DNA of 46,894 nt from Thermodesulfobacteriaceae bacterium UBA6232 (GTDB taxonomy: Bacteria > Desulfobacterota > Thermodesulfobacteria > Thermodesulfobacteriales > Thermodesulfobacteriaceae): assembly GCA_002441555.1 (NCBI GenBank), contig DJWK01000040.1, forward strand, positions 1 through 46,894, read 5' to 3'. Of this stretch, positions 25,209-33,822 are shown in pieces. The notes beneath the pieces are model-generated. The model was not told the origin of the DNA. It was given only the letters and a program-made list of their open reading frames with translations, and searched no databases. The translations under genes and the position numbers were made by a program. The first letter of the stretch is position 1. The number at the start of each line of letters is the position of its first letter.

Positions 25209-25815
25209 AATAGGGCTTCTCGGAGGCACCTTTGATCCTCCCCATCTTGCTCATTTAAGAATTGCCGAAGAAGTAAGGATTGCTTTTAGTCTTTCAGAAA
25301 TCTGGTTTATTCCAGCAGGTAACCCCCCTCATAAAAAGGAGGCCTTTTTTAGCTTTGAAGATCGTCTGCAAATGCTTATAGCTGCAACAAAGAAAAATCC
25401 CCATTTCAAGGCCCTTGATATTGAAAAAGAGGAAATCCCTTCTTACACTTTGAAAACCCTTCAAAAATTGAAAAAGCTTTATTCCCAAAAGGAATTTTAT
25501 TTGATTGTGGGAATGGATGCCTATTCTGAAATAGAGACCTGGTGGCATTATGAGAATTTTTTGGAATATTGTAATTTAATTGTGGTTTCAAGGGGTTTGA
25601 GGGATTGGAAGGGAGCTGAAGAGTTTGTAAAAGAAAAAGCTGAAAAGCTCTGGGGAAAGGAGGCCAAAGATAAGGTTTACTTTCTTGAGGTATTTCCCTT
25701 TGAGCTTTCAAGCACCCTTCTTAGAAGTTATATAAAAAGGGGAAAAAGCATAAGATATCTTGTGCCTGAGGAGATATATTTTTATCTAAAAGAAAGGGGT
25801 TTTATTCAGATATGA
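25189..25815 (+). CDS. nadD: Nicotinate-nucleotide adenylyltransferase
   Basis: The product of about 208 residues has the nucleotidyltransferase signature GLLGGTFDPPHLAHLRIAEE, the FIPAGNPPHK segment, and SSTLLRSYIKRG (the SxTxxR motif). It adenylates nicotinate mononucleotide in NAD synthesis. TTG 25183, GTG 25186 and ATG 25189 lie in tandem; I take the ATG. It overlaps proA by 20 nt, and its stop overlaps the mutS start (ATGA), so the genes are translationally coupled. Confidence 0.95.
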   Translation: MDKLEHRIGLLGGTFDPPHLAHLRIAEEVRIAFSLSEIWFIPAGNPPHKKEAFFSFEDRLQMLIAATKKNPHFKALDIEKEEIPSYTLKTLQKLKKLYSQKEFYLIVGMDAYSEIETWWHYENFLEYCNLIVVSRGLRDWKGAEEFVKEKAEKLWGKEAKDKVYFLEVFPFELSSTLLRSYIKRGKSIRYLVPEEIYFYLKERGFIQI

Positions 25816-28364
25816 AGGGTCAGCCCAAACAGGATATAACCCCTATGTTCCGTCAATATTTTGAAATAAAGGCCCAATATCCCGATAGTATTCTCTTTTT
25901 TAGATTAGGGGATTTTTATGAAATGTTTTTTGAGGATGCAGAAACTGTTGCTCCCTTACTTGGGCTTGTTCTTACAAAAAGGGAGGCCGGAAAGAATCTT
26001 ACCGCCCCTATGTGCGGAATTCCTGCAGAAAAGAGTGAAATTTACATCCAGAAACTCCTTGAGCTTGGTTTTAAAGTTGCCATTTGTGAACAGGTTGAAG
26101 ATCCTGCCCTTGCAAAGGGTCTTGTCAAAAGAGAGGTTGTTAAGGTTTACACCCCTGGTCTTTTCATAGATCTTGGTTTTCTTAAAGACAAAGAAAAGGT
26201 CTATCTCTCAAGCATTAAACCTGGAAAAAAATTTGCCCTTTCCTTTCTTGAACTCTCCTGTGAAGAGTTCTATTTTACAGAACTTCCTCAGGATAGAGCC
26301 CTTTCAGAACTCCTTAAAAAGGAACCCCGGGAAATCCTTCTTGAAGAGGCCTTAAAAGAAAGCGAGCTTACAAAGTTTTTAAAGCAAAACCTTCCACAGG
26401 CCCATTTAAGTTTCATTGAAAAGGAAGATTTTAAGAAATACAAAGAAAATTTTTCTGGGATAACAGAATCTGAAGAGGTAAAAGAGGCCCTTTCTGCTAT
26501 TTACAGCTATCTTAAGAAATATCAACCAGCTCTTTCTGAAAGGCTTTCAGAACCAAAATTTTACTATCCAGAGGAATTTCTTTATCTTGATGAAAATACT
26601 AAAAGAAATCTTGAACTTATAAAGAATCTCTGGGATGGCACAGAAAAATACAGTCTTTACTGGGTTCTTGATAAAACTAAAACTCCTATGGGTTCAAGGC
26701 TTTTAAAGGAATGGATACTCTATCCCTTAAGGGACCTTGAGGCTATTGAGAGAAGACAAAGAGTAATAGAATTTTTTCTTGAGAAAAGAAACCTCCGTGA
26801 AAGATTTGGAGAGATTCTTCAAAGGATATCTGATCTTGAAAGATTGGGAAGCAGACTGAGTTTAAGGCTCATTAATCCGAAGGAACTTGCTTTGTTAAGG
26901 GAGGGATTGAGATTTTTCCCAAAAATAAAGGCGCTTTTAAGGGATTTAAAGGGTTATTTAGATTTTCCAGAGGAATTAAAAAGTATTGAAGAGGATATCT
27001 GTGAAGTTGAAGAAATTTTAAATCTTCTTGATTCAGCCTTAGCAGAGGATCCGCCTTCAACCTTAAAGGAAGGGGGTATTTTTAAGAAAGGATTTAACAG
27101 AGAACTTGATGAGCTTAAAAATTTAAGGGAAAACAGCCTTCTTTATCTTTCAAAGCTTGAAGAGGAACTCAAGGCTAAAACAGGGATACCCACACTGAAA
27201 ATCGGATTTAATCGGGTATTCGGATATTATGTGGAGGTTTCTAAGAGTTATTTAAAGATGGTTCCTTCTTATTTTGAAAGAAAGCAAACCCTTGTTAATG
27301 CTGAAAGATATATTGTTCCAGAGTTAAAAGAGCTTGAAGAAAAAATTCTTTCTGCTGAAGAAAGGCTTAAAAATCTTGAATATGAGCTTTTTTTGGAATT
27401 AAGGGAAAAGATTGCAAGCAAGGCAGAGGATATAAAAAAATCTGCAAGAGCTCTTGCAAAGCTTGATGTGCTTATAGCCCTTTCTGAGGTTGCAGAAAAA
27501 TATCATTATGTTCGCCCGGAGCTCACCGAGGAAAAGGTTCTTTTTGTTGAAGAGGGGAGACATCCTGTTCTTGAGCGCATAATGGGAGAAGAAAATTTTA
27601 TCCCCAATTCCCTTGAACTTAGAGAGGGAGAAACGGAGCTACTTATCATTACAGGCCCAAATATGGGAGGTAAATCCACCTTTTTGAGACAGAACGCCCT
27701 TATCGTGATTCTTGCCCAGATGGGAAGCTTTGTTCCAGCCAAATCTGCAAAAATCGGGATTTTTGATAAGATTTTTACAAGAATTGGCGCAGGAGACGAA
27801 CTCATTAGGGGGAAAAGTACCTTTATGGTTGAGATGAGTGAGTGCGCAAAGATTTTAAAAAATGCCACTTCAAAGTCTCTTGTTCTCCTTGATGAAGTGG
27901 GAAGAGGAACAAGCACCTTTGATGGTATGTCTCTTGCTTGGGCTATTGCTGAGTATCTATACAAAAATAAAATTTTTACTCTTCTTGCTACTCACTATTT
28001 TGAACTTACCGAACTTTCCAATAATTATCCAGGAATAAAGAACTTTCATGCAGAGGTAAGGGAATGGCAGGATCAGGTAATTTTTCTCTATAGAATTCTC
28101 CCAGGGGCAGCAAATCAGTCATACGGAATTGAGGTGGCAAGACTTGCGGAACTCCCTGAAGAAGTTATTAATAGAGCCAAAGAAATACTTGAAACACTGG
28201 AAAAGAAAAAACCCAGATTTTACAAAAAACAATTGTCCCTTTTTTCTGTGGATGAAAAATCGGCAATCCTTGATAAAATAAAAAAAATAAATCCAGATAA
28301 TTTTTCACCCAAGGAGGCCTTAGAATTTCTTTATCAAATAAAAGAGGAACTGGAAAAAAGATAA
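25812..28364 (+). CDS. mutS: DNA mismatch repair protein MutS
   Basis: The 850-residue MutS1-type protein has the mismatch-binding domain with FYEMF (GDFYEMFFEDAE, about 35-45), connector and lever domains, the clamp, and the ABC ATPase with GPNMGGKSTFLRQ (about 615) and LLDEVGRGTSTFDG (about 693), followed by LLATHYFELTEL. It recognises mispairs and recruits MutL. It starts at the nadD stop. Its last 40 nt overlap the proposed start of the amidase gene. Confidence 0.98.
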   Translation: MKGQPKQDITPMFRQYFEIKAQYPDSILFFRLGDFYEMFFEDAETVAPLLGLVLTKREAGKNLTAPMCGIPAEKSEIYIQKLLELGFKVAICEQVEDPALAKGLVKREVVKVYTPGLFIDLGFLKDKEKVYLSSIKPGKKFALSFLELSCEEFYFTELPQDRALSELLKKEPREILLEEALKESELTKFLKQNLPQAHLSFIEKEDFKKYKENFSGITESEEVKEALSAIYSYLKKYQPALSERLSEPKFYYPEEFLYLDENTKRNLELIKNLWDGTEKYSLYWVLDKTKTPMGSRLLKEWILYPLRDLEAIERRQRVIEFFLEKRNLRERFGEILQRISDLERLGSRLSLRLINPKELALLREGLRFFPKIKALLRDLKGYLDFPEELKSIEEDICEVEEILNLLDSALAEDPPSTLKEGGIFKKGFNRELDELKNLRENSLLYLSKLEEELKAKTGIPTLKIGFNRVFGYYVEVSKSYLKMVPSYFERKQTLVNAERYIVPELKELEEKILSAEERLKNLEYELFLELREKIASKAEDIKKSARALAKLDVLIALSEVAEKYHYVRPELTEEKVLFVEEGRHPVLERIMGEENFIPNSLELREGETELLIITGPNMGGKSTFLRQNALIVILAQMGSFVPAKSAKIGIFDKIFTRIGAGDELIRGKSTFMVEMSECAKILKNATSKSLVLLDEVGRGTSTFDGMSLAWAIAEYLYKNKIFTLLATHYFELTELSNNYPGIKNFHAEVREWQDQVIFLYRILPGAANQSYGIEVARLAELPEEVINRAKEILETLEKKKPRFYKKQLSLFSVDEKSAILDKIKKINPDNFSPKEALEFLYQIKEELEKR

Positions 28365-30853
28365 TTTTCCTTTTTCCTTTTCTATTCATCCTCTTTATCT
28401 CTTTATCTTTTGCAGAGAATATAATTTATCATCAAGTAAAGAGAGGGGAGACTTTAAGTGATATAGCAAGGAGGTATGGAGTAAGTCTTAAGGATTTAAG
28501 GGAATGGAATAATTTAAGGGGAGACAAGATTTTAATAGGTCAAAGGCTTATTATTAAGAGAGAAGAAGTTTCGCAGGAAAGACAAGAAAAAATAGGAGAA
28601 GACCTCTATCATGTAGTTAAGAGGGGGGAAAATTTAAGCTTAATAGCCAAAAAGTATGGAGTAAGTGTAGAAGATATTAAGAAATTGAATAAGTTAAGAG
28701 GAAATAAAATCTTTGTAGGTCAAAGACTTCTTATTAAAAAGGGAGTTGAAGGGAAAGGAAGGATAGAGAAAGAGGATGAGAGAAAAAAAGAAATTTCGCC
28801 GAGAGGCTCAGAGGTAGCAGAGGAGATAATTTATCATCAAGTAAAGAGGGGGGAGAGTTTAAGTGAGATAGCAAGGAAGTATGGAGTGAGCCTTAAGGAT
28901 TTAAGGGAATGGAATAATTTGAGGGGAGACAAGATTTTAATTGGTCAAAGGCTTATTATTAAGAGAGAAGAAGTGTCCCAGGAAAGACAAGAAAAGAAAA
29001 AGAGTTCAAAGGCGCGTCCCAGGGAAATTATCTATCGTGTGAAAAAGGGAGAAACCTTGAGAGAAATTGCAAGAATTTTCGGAGTAAGTGAGGAAGAGAT
29101 TATAGAATTAAATAATCTCAAAAATAAAAGTTTAAGACCGGGTCAAAGACTTCTTATAAGACTTCCTGAAAGTGTGAAAGAAAAAAGCGATAAAGAGCCA
29201 GAAAACCTTTTTGAGGCCTTTGAAAATATAAAAAAAGATGAAGAGTTTCTTAGAAGGAAAGGTCTTGACAGAAGGGATTATTTAAAACTTATTTCCCGAT
29301 ACAGACATTTATATTTACTCTATCCATCAAGTGAAGTTGCTCCCTATTCCCTTCTTAAATCTGCAGAACTCTATTATGAACTTTATCACAAATCTTTGAG
29401 AAAATCCGATGCTCTTGAGGCAGCAAAAAGATTTGAGCTGTTTTTAAAGGCTTATCCTAATCATTCTTTAAAAGAACGGGCTTATTTAAGTCTTCTTGAG
29501 ATTTACGAAAGAGAATTGAAGGATTTTTCCCGTGCAGAAGAGATTAAGAGAAAATGGGGCAATCAAATAGCTAAAGAGAAGCTTTCGGAAGCAAAATTAG
29601 CTAAAAAAGAAAAAAGGGAGGAATCTGCAAAGGAAATAAGCACTCAAAAGGAAAAGGGGCCTCTCAATAAGACTGCTGAAGTCCCAGAAAGGAAAGAAAG
29701 ACCTTTAGAAATTAGGCCGGATTTAAAAAGGGTTGTTAATGTTGAGCCTGTAACTGGTGAAGATTATACCAGAGTTATAGTAGATTTAAGCGGAGAATTT
29801 AAATACAGTATAAATATCCTTCCTGAGAATAAGGACAAACCTCCCAGGCTTTATGTGGATATTTATCCTGCTTTGCTTGATGGAAAGGTTCAGAGGATAA
29901 TAGATCTTAAGGATAAACATTTAAAGGCCGTAAGAGTAGGGCAATTTGATTCTCAAACAGTGAGAGTGGTGCTTGATCTTAATAGTCTTACTGATTACAA
30001 AGTGTTTAAACTGGGGAATCCCTATCAATTAATTATTGATCTTGTTGGAAAAGAAAAAAGGCTTTTAGCCAAAACTGAAATGAAAAAACCCATTGTAACA
30101 GAAAATAATAAGCCAAAAGATAAGCCAAAGGATTATATTAATCTTGCAAGGCAATTAGGGCTCGGTGTTAAAAGAATCATGCTTGATCCGGGGCATGGTG
30201 GTGAGGATCCAGGGGCCCTTGGCCCAAATGGTCTTAAAGAGAAAGATGTGGTTTTAAAACTTGCCCACCTTATAGGTAATAAATTAGAAAGCCGTTTAGG
30301 AGTTGAAGTTTTATATACACGAACTAATGATGTGTTTATACCCCTTGCCAAAAGGCCAGCTCTTGCTAATTCCAAAAAGGCAGATCTCTTTATATCCCTT
30401 CATCTTAATGCCTCTCCTGATCCTAAGGCCAAGGGTATTGAAGTTTATTATCTAAATTTCACAACTGACCCAGAGGCTATGAGGGTGGCAGCTCTTGAAA
30501 ACAGGGCTAATAATCAGGGGCTTGCAGAGCTTCAGGATCTTGTAAAGGCAGTTCTTGCCAATACCAAGCTTAATGAATCAAGAGAGCTTGCAACTAAAAT
30601 TCAAAGAGAACTGGTAAGGCATCTTTCGAAATATTATCCTGATGTTGAAGACCGGGGAGTTAAATATGCACCCTTTCTTGTTTTGGTTGGAACAAGGATG
30701 CCTGCTGTTCTTATAGAGGTTGATTTTATAACCAATCCAGAAATAGCAAAAAGATTTACAGATGGAGAATATCTTGAAAATATTGCAGAAGGTATAGTAA
30801 AAGGCATAGAGGCTTATATTCAGAGCCTAAAACTTTCTTTAAATACTTTCTGA
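28325..30853 (+). CDS. LysM/AMIN N-acetylmuramoyl-L-alanine amidase, probable AUU start
   Basis: The 842-residue product is a periplasmic peptidoglycan amidase. Domains: signal peptide (about 13-31, ending SLSFA before ENI), four LysM repeats (about 33-78, 93-139, 168-213, 233-276), a helical TPR-like segment (about 300-400), AMIN domain (about 465-570) and amidase_3 domain (about 617-830) with zinc ligands in LDPGHGGEDPG, LKEKD and SLHLNAS, and IEVDFITN. No ATG, GTG or TTG occurs in frame before 28685, a TTG inside LysM2. AAGGAGG (28311-28317) lies 7 nt before ATT 28325, so I propose an AUU start overlapping mutS by 40 nt. ATA 28361 is an alternative, as is a sequencing error. LysM1 and LysM3 are near-identical copies. 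It is coupled to the DUF1343 gene by a 1-nt overlap. Confidence 0.85.
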   Translation: MSLSNKRGTGKKIIFLFPFLFILFISLSFAENIIYHQVKRGETLSDIARRYGVSLKDLREWNNLRGDKILIGQRLIIKREEVSQERQEKIGEDLYHVVKRGENLSLIAKKYGVSVEDIKKLNKLRGNKIFVGQRLLIKKGVEGKGRIEKEDERKKEISPRGSEVAEEIIYHQVKRGESLSEIARKYGVSLKDLREWNNLRGDKILIGQRLIIKREEVSQERQEKKKSSKARPREIIYRVKKGETLREIARIFGVSEEEIIELNNLKNKSLRPGQRLLIRLPESVKEKSDKEPENLFEAFENIKKDEEFLRRKGLDRRDYLKLISRYRHLYLLYPSSEVAPYSLLKSAELYYELYHKSLRKSDALEAAKRFELFLKAYPNHSLKERAYLSLLEIYERELKDFSRAEEIKRKWGNQIAKEKLSEAKLAKKEKREESAKEISTQKEKGPLNKTAEVPERKERPLEIRPDLKRVVNVEPVTGEDYTRVIVDLSGEFKYSINILPENKDKPPRLYVDIYPALLDGKVQRIIDLKDKHLKAVRVGQFDSQTVRVVLDLNSLTDYKVFKLGNPYQLIIDLVGKEKRLLAKTEMKKPIVTENNKPKDKPKDYINLARQLGLGVKRIMLDPGHGGEDPGALGPNGLKEKDVVLKLAHLIGNKLESRLGVEVLYTRTNDVFIPLAKRPALANSKKADLFISLHLNASPDPKAKGIEVYYLNFTTDPEAMRVAALENRANNQGLAELQDLVKAVLANTKLNESRELATKIQRELVRHLSKYYPDVEDRGVKYAPFLVLVGTRMPAVLIEVDFITNPEIAKRFTDGEYLENIAEGIVKGIEAYIQSLKLSLNTF
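28421..28590 (+). repeat. Intragenic LysM duplication, copy 1
   Basis: This 170-nt stretch encoding LysM1 and its linker is nearly identical, without indels, to 28826-28995. Both copies begin ATAATTTATCATCAAGTAAA and end GACAAGAAAA. Confidence 0.9.
28826..28995 (+). repeat. Intragenic LysM duplication, copy 2
   Basis: This is the second copy of the 170-nt unit, encoding LysM3 and its linker, 405 nt after copy 1 and in the same frame. Differences are scattered single substitutions. Confidence 0.9.
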
Positions 30854-32037
30854 TGAATAAAGGCTCTTTCAAAACAGGAATTGAGGTTTTTTGTTATAAA
30901 AAAATTTATAAAAATTATCAAAAAGCTAAAATTGCCCTTTTAACCCATCAAGGAGCAGTAACAAGTGATTTTAAACTTTCCTATCAGATTTTTAAGGAGC
31001 TTTTCGGGAATAGGCTTCTTTATCTTTTCTCTCCTCAACACGGGCTTTTTTCTGAGAAGCAAGCCAATATGATCGGCTCACCTGATGAGGTTGAGCCCCT
31101 CTTTGGTATCTCTGTGAAGAGTCTCTACGGACCAAGGCTTAGCCCTGATCCTGACGATTTAAAAAGGATAGATGTTATTTTTATAGATCTACAAGAGGTA
31201 GGGTGCAGGGTTTATACCTACATCTGGACTTTGTATCTTCTTTTAAAAGTTGCCAATGATTTAAAAAAAGAGGTGGTAATTCTTGATAGACCCAATCCAC
31301 TTGGCGGTATAGTTGAAGGGCCCATTCTTGAAAGGGAATACTTCAGTTTCGTTGGCTTAGACTCCCTTCCAATGAGGCATGGCTTAACCATAGGAGAAAT
31401 TGCCCTCCTTTTTAAAAAAAGACATTTCTCAGAACTTTCCCTTCAAGTGATACCCATGGAAAACTATTTAAGGGATAAACTTTTTCCTTATTATGGAAGA
31501 CCATGGATTTTGCCCTCGCCCAATCTGCCTTCCTTTGATTGTGCTTTTGTTTATCCAGGAATGGTTCTTCTTGAGGGAACCAATCTTTCTGAAGGAAGAG
31601 GAACCACTCTCCCTTTTCTTATATTTGGTGCACCTTATTTGAAGTTTAAAGAAACCTACGAACTTTTATTGGAAAATTTTCCTTCTGAGAGCTGGGGTGT
31701 TAGATTTAAACCTCATGCCTTTGAACCAACCTTTGATAAATGGCAAGGAAAAAGATGCTTTGGCTTTCAAATTTTTGTGGAAAATTATTCCATATTCAAA
31801 CCTGTTTCTTTTGCCTTAAAACTTTTAAAACTCATAAGGAACAGCCACAAGGAATTTACCTTTCTTGAGGGTCCCTATGAATACGAAGAGAAGAAAAAAC
31901 CCATAGAAATTTTAATCGGAAATAAAAGGGTTATAGATTGGCTTTTTGGAGATGAAAAGGGCCCTCTTGAACATCTTTTAATGGAAGGCTTAAACTTTTA
32001 TTTGCAAGAAATAGATTCTGTCAAGCTGTATCGTTAA
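30853..32037 (+). CDS. DUF1343 / NamZ-like exo-beta-N-acetylmuramidase family protein
   Basis: The 394-residue protein shows DUF1343 signatures: FKTGIEVF, IALLTHQGAVT, LFSPQHGLFSEKQ, DVIFIDLQEVGCRVYTYIWTL, VILDRPNPLGGIVEGP and LLEGTNLSEGRGTTLPF. NamZ of this family removes N-acetylmuramic acid from the non-reducing end of glycan fragments. I see no signal peptide, which would fit cytoplasmic muropeptide recycling. It starts at the amidase stop, so the two wall-degrading functions are co-expressed. Enzyme role is inferred from the family. Confidence 0.88.
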   Translation: MNKGSFKTGIEVFCYKKIYKNYQKAKIALLTHQGAVTSDFKLSYQIFKELFGNRLLYLFSPQHGLFSEKQANMIGSPDEVEPLFGISVKSLYGPRLSPDPDDLKRIDVIFIDLQEVGCRVYTYIWTLYLLLKVANDLKKEVVILDRPNPLGGIVEGPILEREYFSFVGLDSLPMRHGLTIGEIALLFKKRHFSELSLQVIPMENYLRDKLFPYYGRPWILPSPNLPSFDCAFVYPGMVLLEGTNLSEGRGTTLPFLIFGAPYLKFKETYELLLENFPSESWGVRFKPHAFEPTFDKWQGKRCFGFQIFVENYSIFKPVSFALKLLKLIRNSHKEFTFLEGPYEYEEKKKPIEILIGNKRVIDWLFGDEKGPLEHLLMEGLNFYLQEIDSVKLYR

Positions 32038-32078
32038 AGAAATTTTTCACATTCATTCCTTCATTCGTTATAAAATTG

Positions 32079-32084
32079 TATAAT
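32079..32084 (+). promoter_or_regulatory. Promoter -10 candidate for dsrE-like gene
   Basis: A perfect TATAAT lies 32 nt before the chosen ATG 32116, in an AT-rich gap of 78 nt after the DUF1343 gene. No good -35 is seen (TTCCTT at 32056-32061). Confidence 0.35.
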
Positions 32085-32115
32085 TTTTAAAAAAACTTAG
32101 GTGAGGAGGGGGGTT

Positions 32116-32451
32116 ATGCTTAAAGTTCTATTTCATGTGCCTGATTCTTCTCGTTTTAATGCCTGTTTGAGACAGGTCAATAACCTCTTGGCTAACATTT
32201 CAGAGGAACCTTATGAAATTAGAGTTCTTATAAACTTTGAGGGAATAAAGGTGGTTGAAAACTTTGAGCCATACATGGATATGTTTAATAATTTAACAGA
32301 AAGGGGAGTTAAATTTTATTTCTGTCAGAATCCTTTTAAAACTTTCAATATTTCCACAGATCTTGTTCCTCCTCCTGCTGAGATTATTTCTTCAGGAATA
32401 AGGGCCCTGGTTGATTGGCAAAAGGAGGGTTTTATCTATATAAGACCATAG
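32116..32451 (+). CDS. DsrE/DsrF-like family protein
   Basis: The 111-residue protein fits the DsrE fold: LKVLFHVPDSSRFNACLRQVNNLL, IRVLINFEGIKVV, then GVKFYFCQNPFKTF with the single conserved Cys, and a C-terminal GFIYIRP. Family members relay or bind sulfur via that Cys, but many are uncharacterised. ATG 32116 follows GGAGGGGGG by 4 nt; a GTG at 32101 would add five residues. It is a single gene, not next to dsr genes, located before mreC. Confidence 0.8.
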   Translation: MLKVLFHVPDSSRFNACLRQVNNLLANISEEPYEIRVLINFEGIKVVENFEPYMDMFNNLTERGVKFYFCQNPFKTFNISTDLVPPPAEIISSGIRALVDWQKEGFIYIRP

Positions 32452-32505
32452 GTTCAAAGATAGCATCCCCTAAAAAAAGAGAGAAACTATGATAAAATTT
32501 ATTTT

Positions 32506-33315
32506 ATGCGGAAAAAATGGGCTCTTTTTATATTTATCTTTTTTTCGGCTTCTTTACTATTCCTTGTCAAAAGTGACCCCTTTAAAGGGGTCTTTGGTTT
32601 TTTTCTAAAGCCTTTTTGGAATTTTGAAAGTATTTTATCAGAAAAAATTAAAAATTTTTTTTCTAGTTATTTTTTTCTTGTAGAGATTAAAAGAGAGAAT
32701 CAAAAACTTAAGGAAGAAAATTTAAAACTCAGGCAAGAGCTGACCTATTTTGTAGAAAGGGAGATTCTCTATCAAAAACTAGAAAAACTTTACAAGATTG
32801 AACCTCCCTTTCAATATCCTCAAGTGGTTGCTAAAATAATTTATAAGGCTGTTGACCCCTTTTCTGATCAGATTATCATCAATAAAGGTTCCAAGGATGG
32901 GATTATGCCGCAAATGCCAGTTTTAGCACTGATTGCGAATGAAGGTGTTGGACTTGTGGGGCAGGTGGTTGAAACTCACAAGAATTGGAGCAGAATAATT
33001 CTTCTCACTGACCCTTCCTTTGCAGCTGATGTGAAAATCCTCCGCACCCAGGATAGGGCCATTTTAAAGGGAAAGGGGGAAAAATATTGTAGTCTTGAAT
33101 TTTTACCCCTTTATAGTGAAGCAAAAACTGGAGATACCATTATAACCTCTGGTCAAGATTTGATTTATCCCGAGGGCTTACTTGTGGGAACCCTTACAAA
33201 TCTTTCTAAGGATCCGCAGGGATTATTCAAAAAGGGAGAAGTAAAACCTGCAGTTGATCTTTATAATCTGAATTGGGTGGTAATATTATTAAAAATTCCT
33301 GAAATATCTATGTAA
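32506..33315 (+). CDS. mreC: Rod shape-determining protein MreC
   Basis: The 269-residue protein has one N-terminal membrane span (about 4-22), a coiled coil (about 58-95, IKRENQKLKEENLKLRQEL) and two beta-barrel domains with IIINKGSKDGIMPQMPVL and LIYPEGLLVGTL. MreC links MreB filaments to PBP2/RodA in the periplasm. There is no Shine-Dalgarno; a TAAAAT at 32493-32498 close to the ATG raises the chance of a leaderless transcript. MreB is not in this window. Confidence 0.93.
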   Translation: MRKKWALFIFIFFSASLLFLVKSDPFKGVFGFFLKPFWNFESILSEKIKNFFSSYFFLVEIKRENQKLKEENLKLRQELTYFVEREILYQKLEKLYKIEPPFQYPQVVAKIIYKAVDPFSDQIIINKGSKDGIMPQMPVLALIANEGVGLVGQVVETHKNWSRIILLTDPSFAADVKILRTQDRAILKGKGEKYCSLEFLPLYSEAKTGDTIITSGQDLIYPEGLLVGTLTNLSKDPQGLFKKGEVKPAVDLYNLNWVVILLKIPEISM

Positions 33316-33822
33316 ATGGATGGAAAAATCTTTTTTAATACATTTCTCCCCCTTTTAATAATTATAAGTTTTTTGAAAGGAGTCTTTGTTTATATAACAT
33401 CCTATTCTCCTCTTGATTTTTATTCTGCTTTTTGTCTTGCTTTAATTCCTCTATTAAGTTTAAATATTTATTCTTTTTTATCTATTTTCCTTCTTTCTCT
33501 TTTAAAAGCTTTAGAAACCTATTATGCAAGTTTACTTTTTATCGTGCTTTATTTTCTTTTTTTTCTCAGTTTTCAACATCTTAAAAAAATTTTTAAAACA
33601 GAAACAAAATTTTTTTTATTTCTTTTTTGGGGAATTTCTCTATTGCTTCTTATTATTATTAAAACAATTTTATTTTTTGATACACTTTCTTTAGCAGTTC
33701 TTGATTACAATTTCTGGCTAAATTTTATAGTAAAAATTCTGGGATATTTTTTCTTGACATTTCTTTTTTGTATCGGTTTTTATATCCTTTTTAAAGGGAT
33801 GATAGGACAGACTCATGTTTGA
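33316..33822 (+). CDS. mreD: Rod shape-determining protein MreD
   Basis: The 168-residue protein is almost wholly hydrophobic with about five membrane spans. Sequence identity to MreD is weak by eye, as usual; assignment rests on size, topology and position. Its ATG directly follows the mreC stop, and it overlaps the PBP2 gene by 8 nt. Confidence 0.8.
   Translation: MDGKIFFNTFLPLLIIISFLKGVFVYITSYSPLDFYSAFCLALIPLLSLNIYSFLSIFLLSLLKALETYYASLLFIVLYFLFFLSFQHLKKIFKTETKFFLFLFWGISLLLLIIIKTILFFDTLSLAVLDYNFWLNFIVKILGYFFLTFLFCIGFYILFKGMIGQTHV

Noticed and set aside
28685..30853. Amidase starting at TTG 28685
   Set aside because: This TTG lies inside the second LysM domain and would remove the signal peptide and one and a half LysM repeats encoded in the same open frame.
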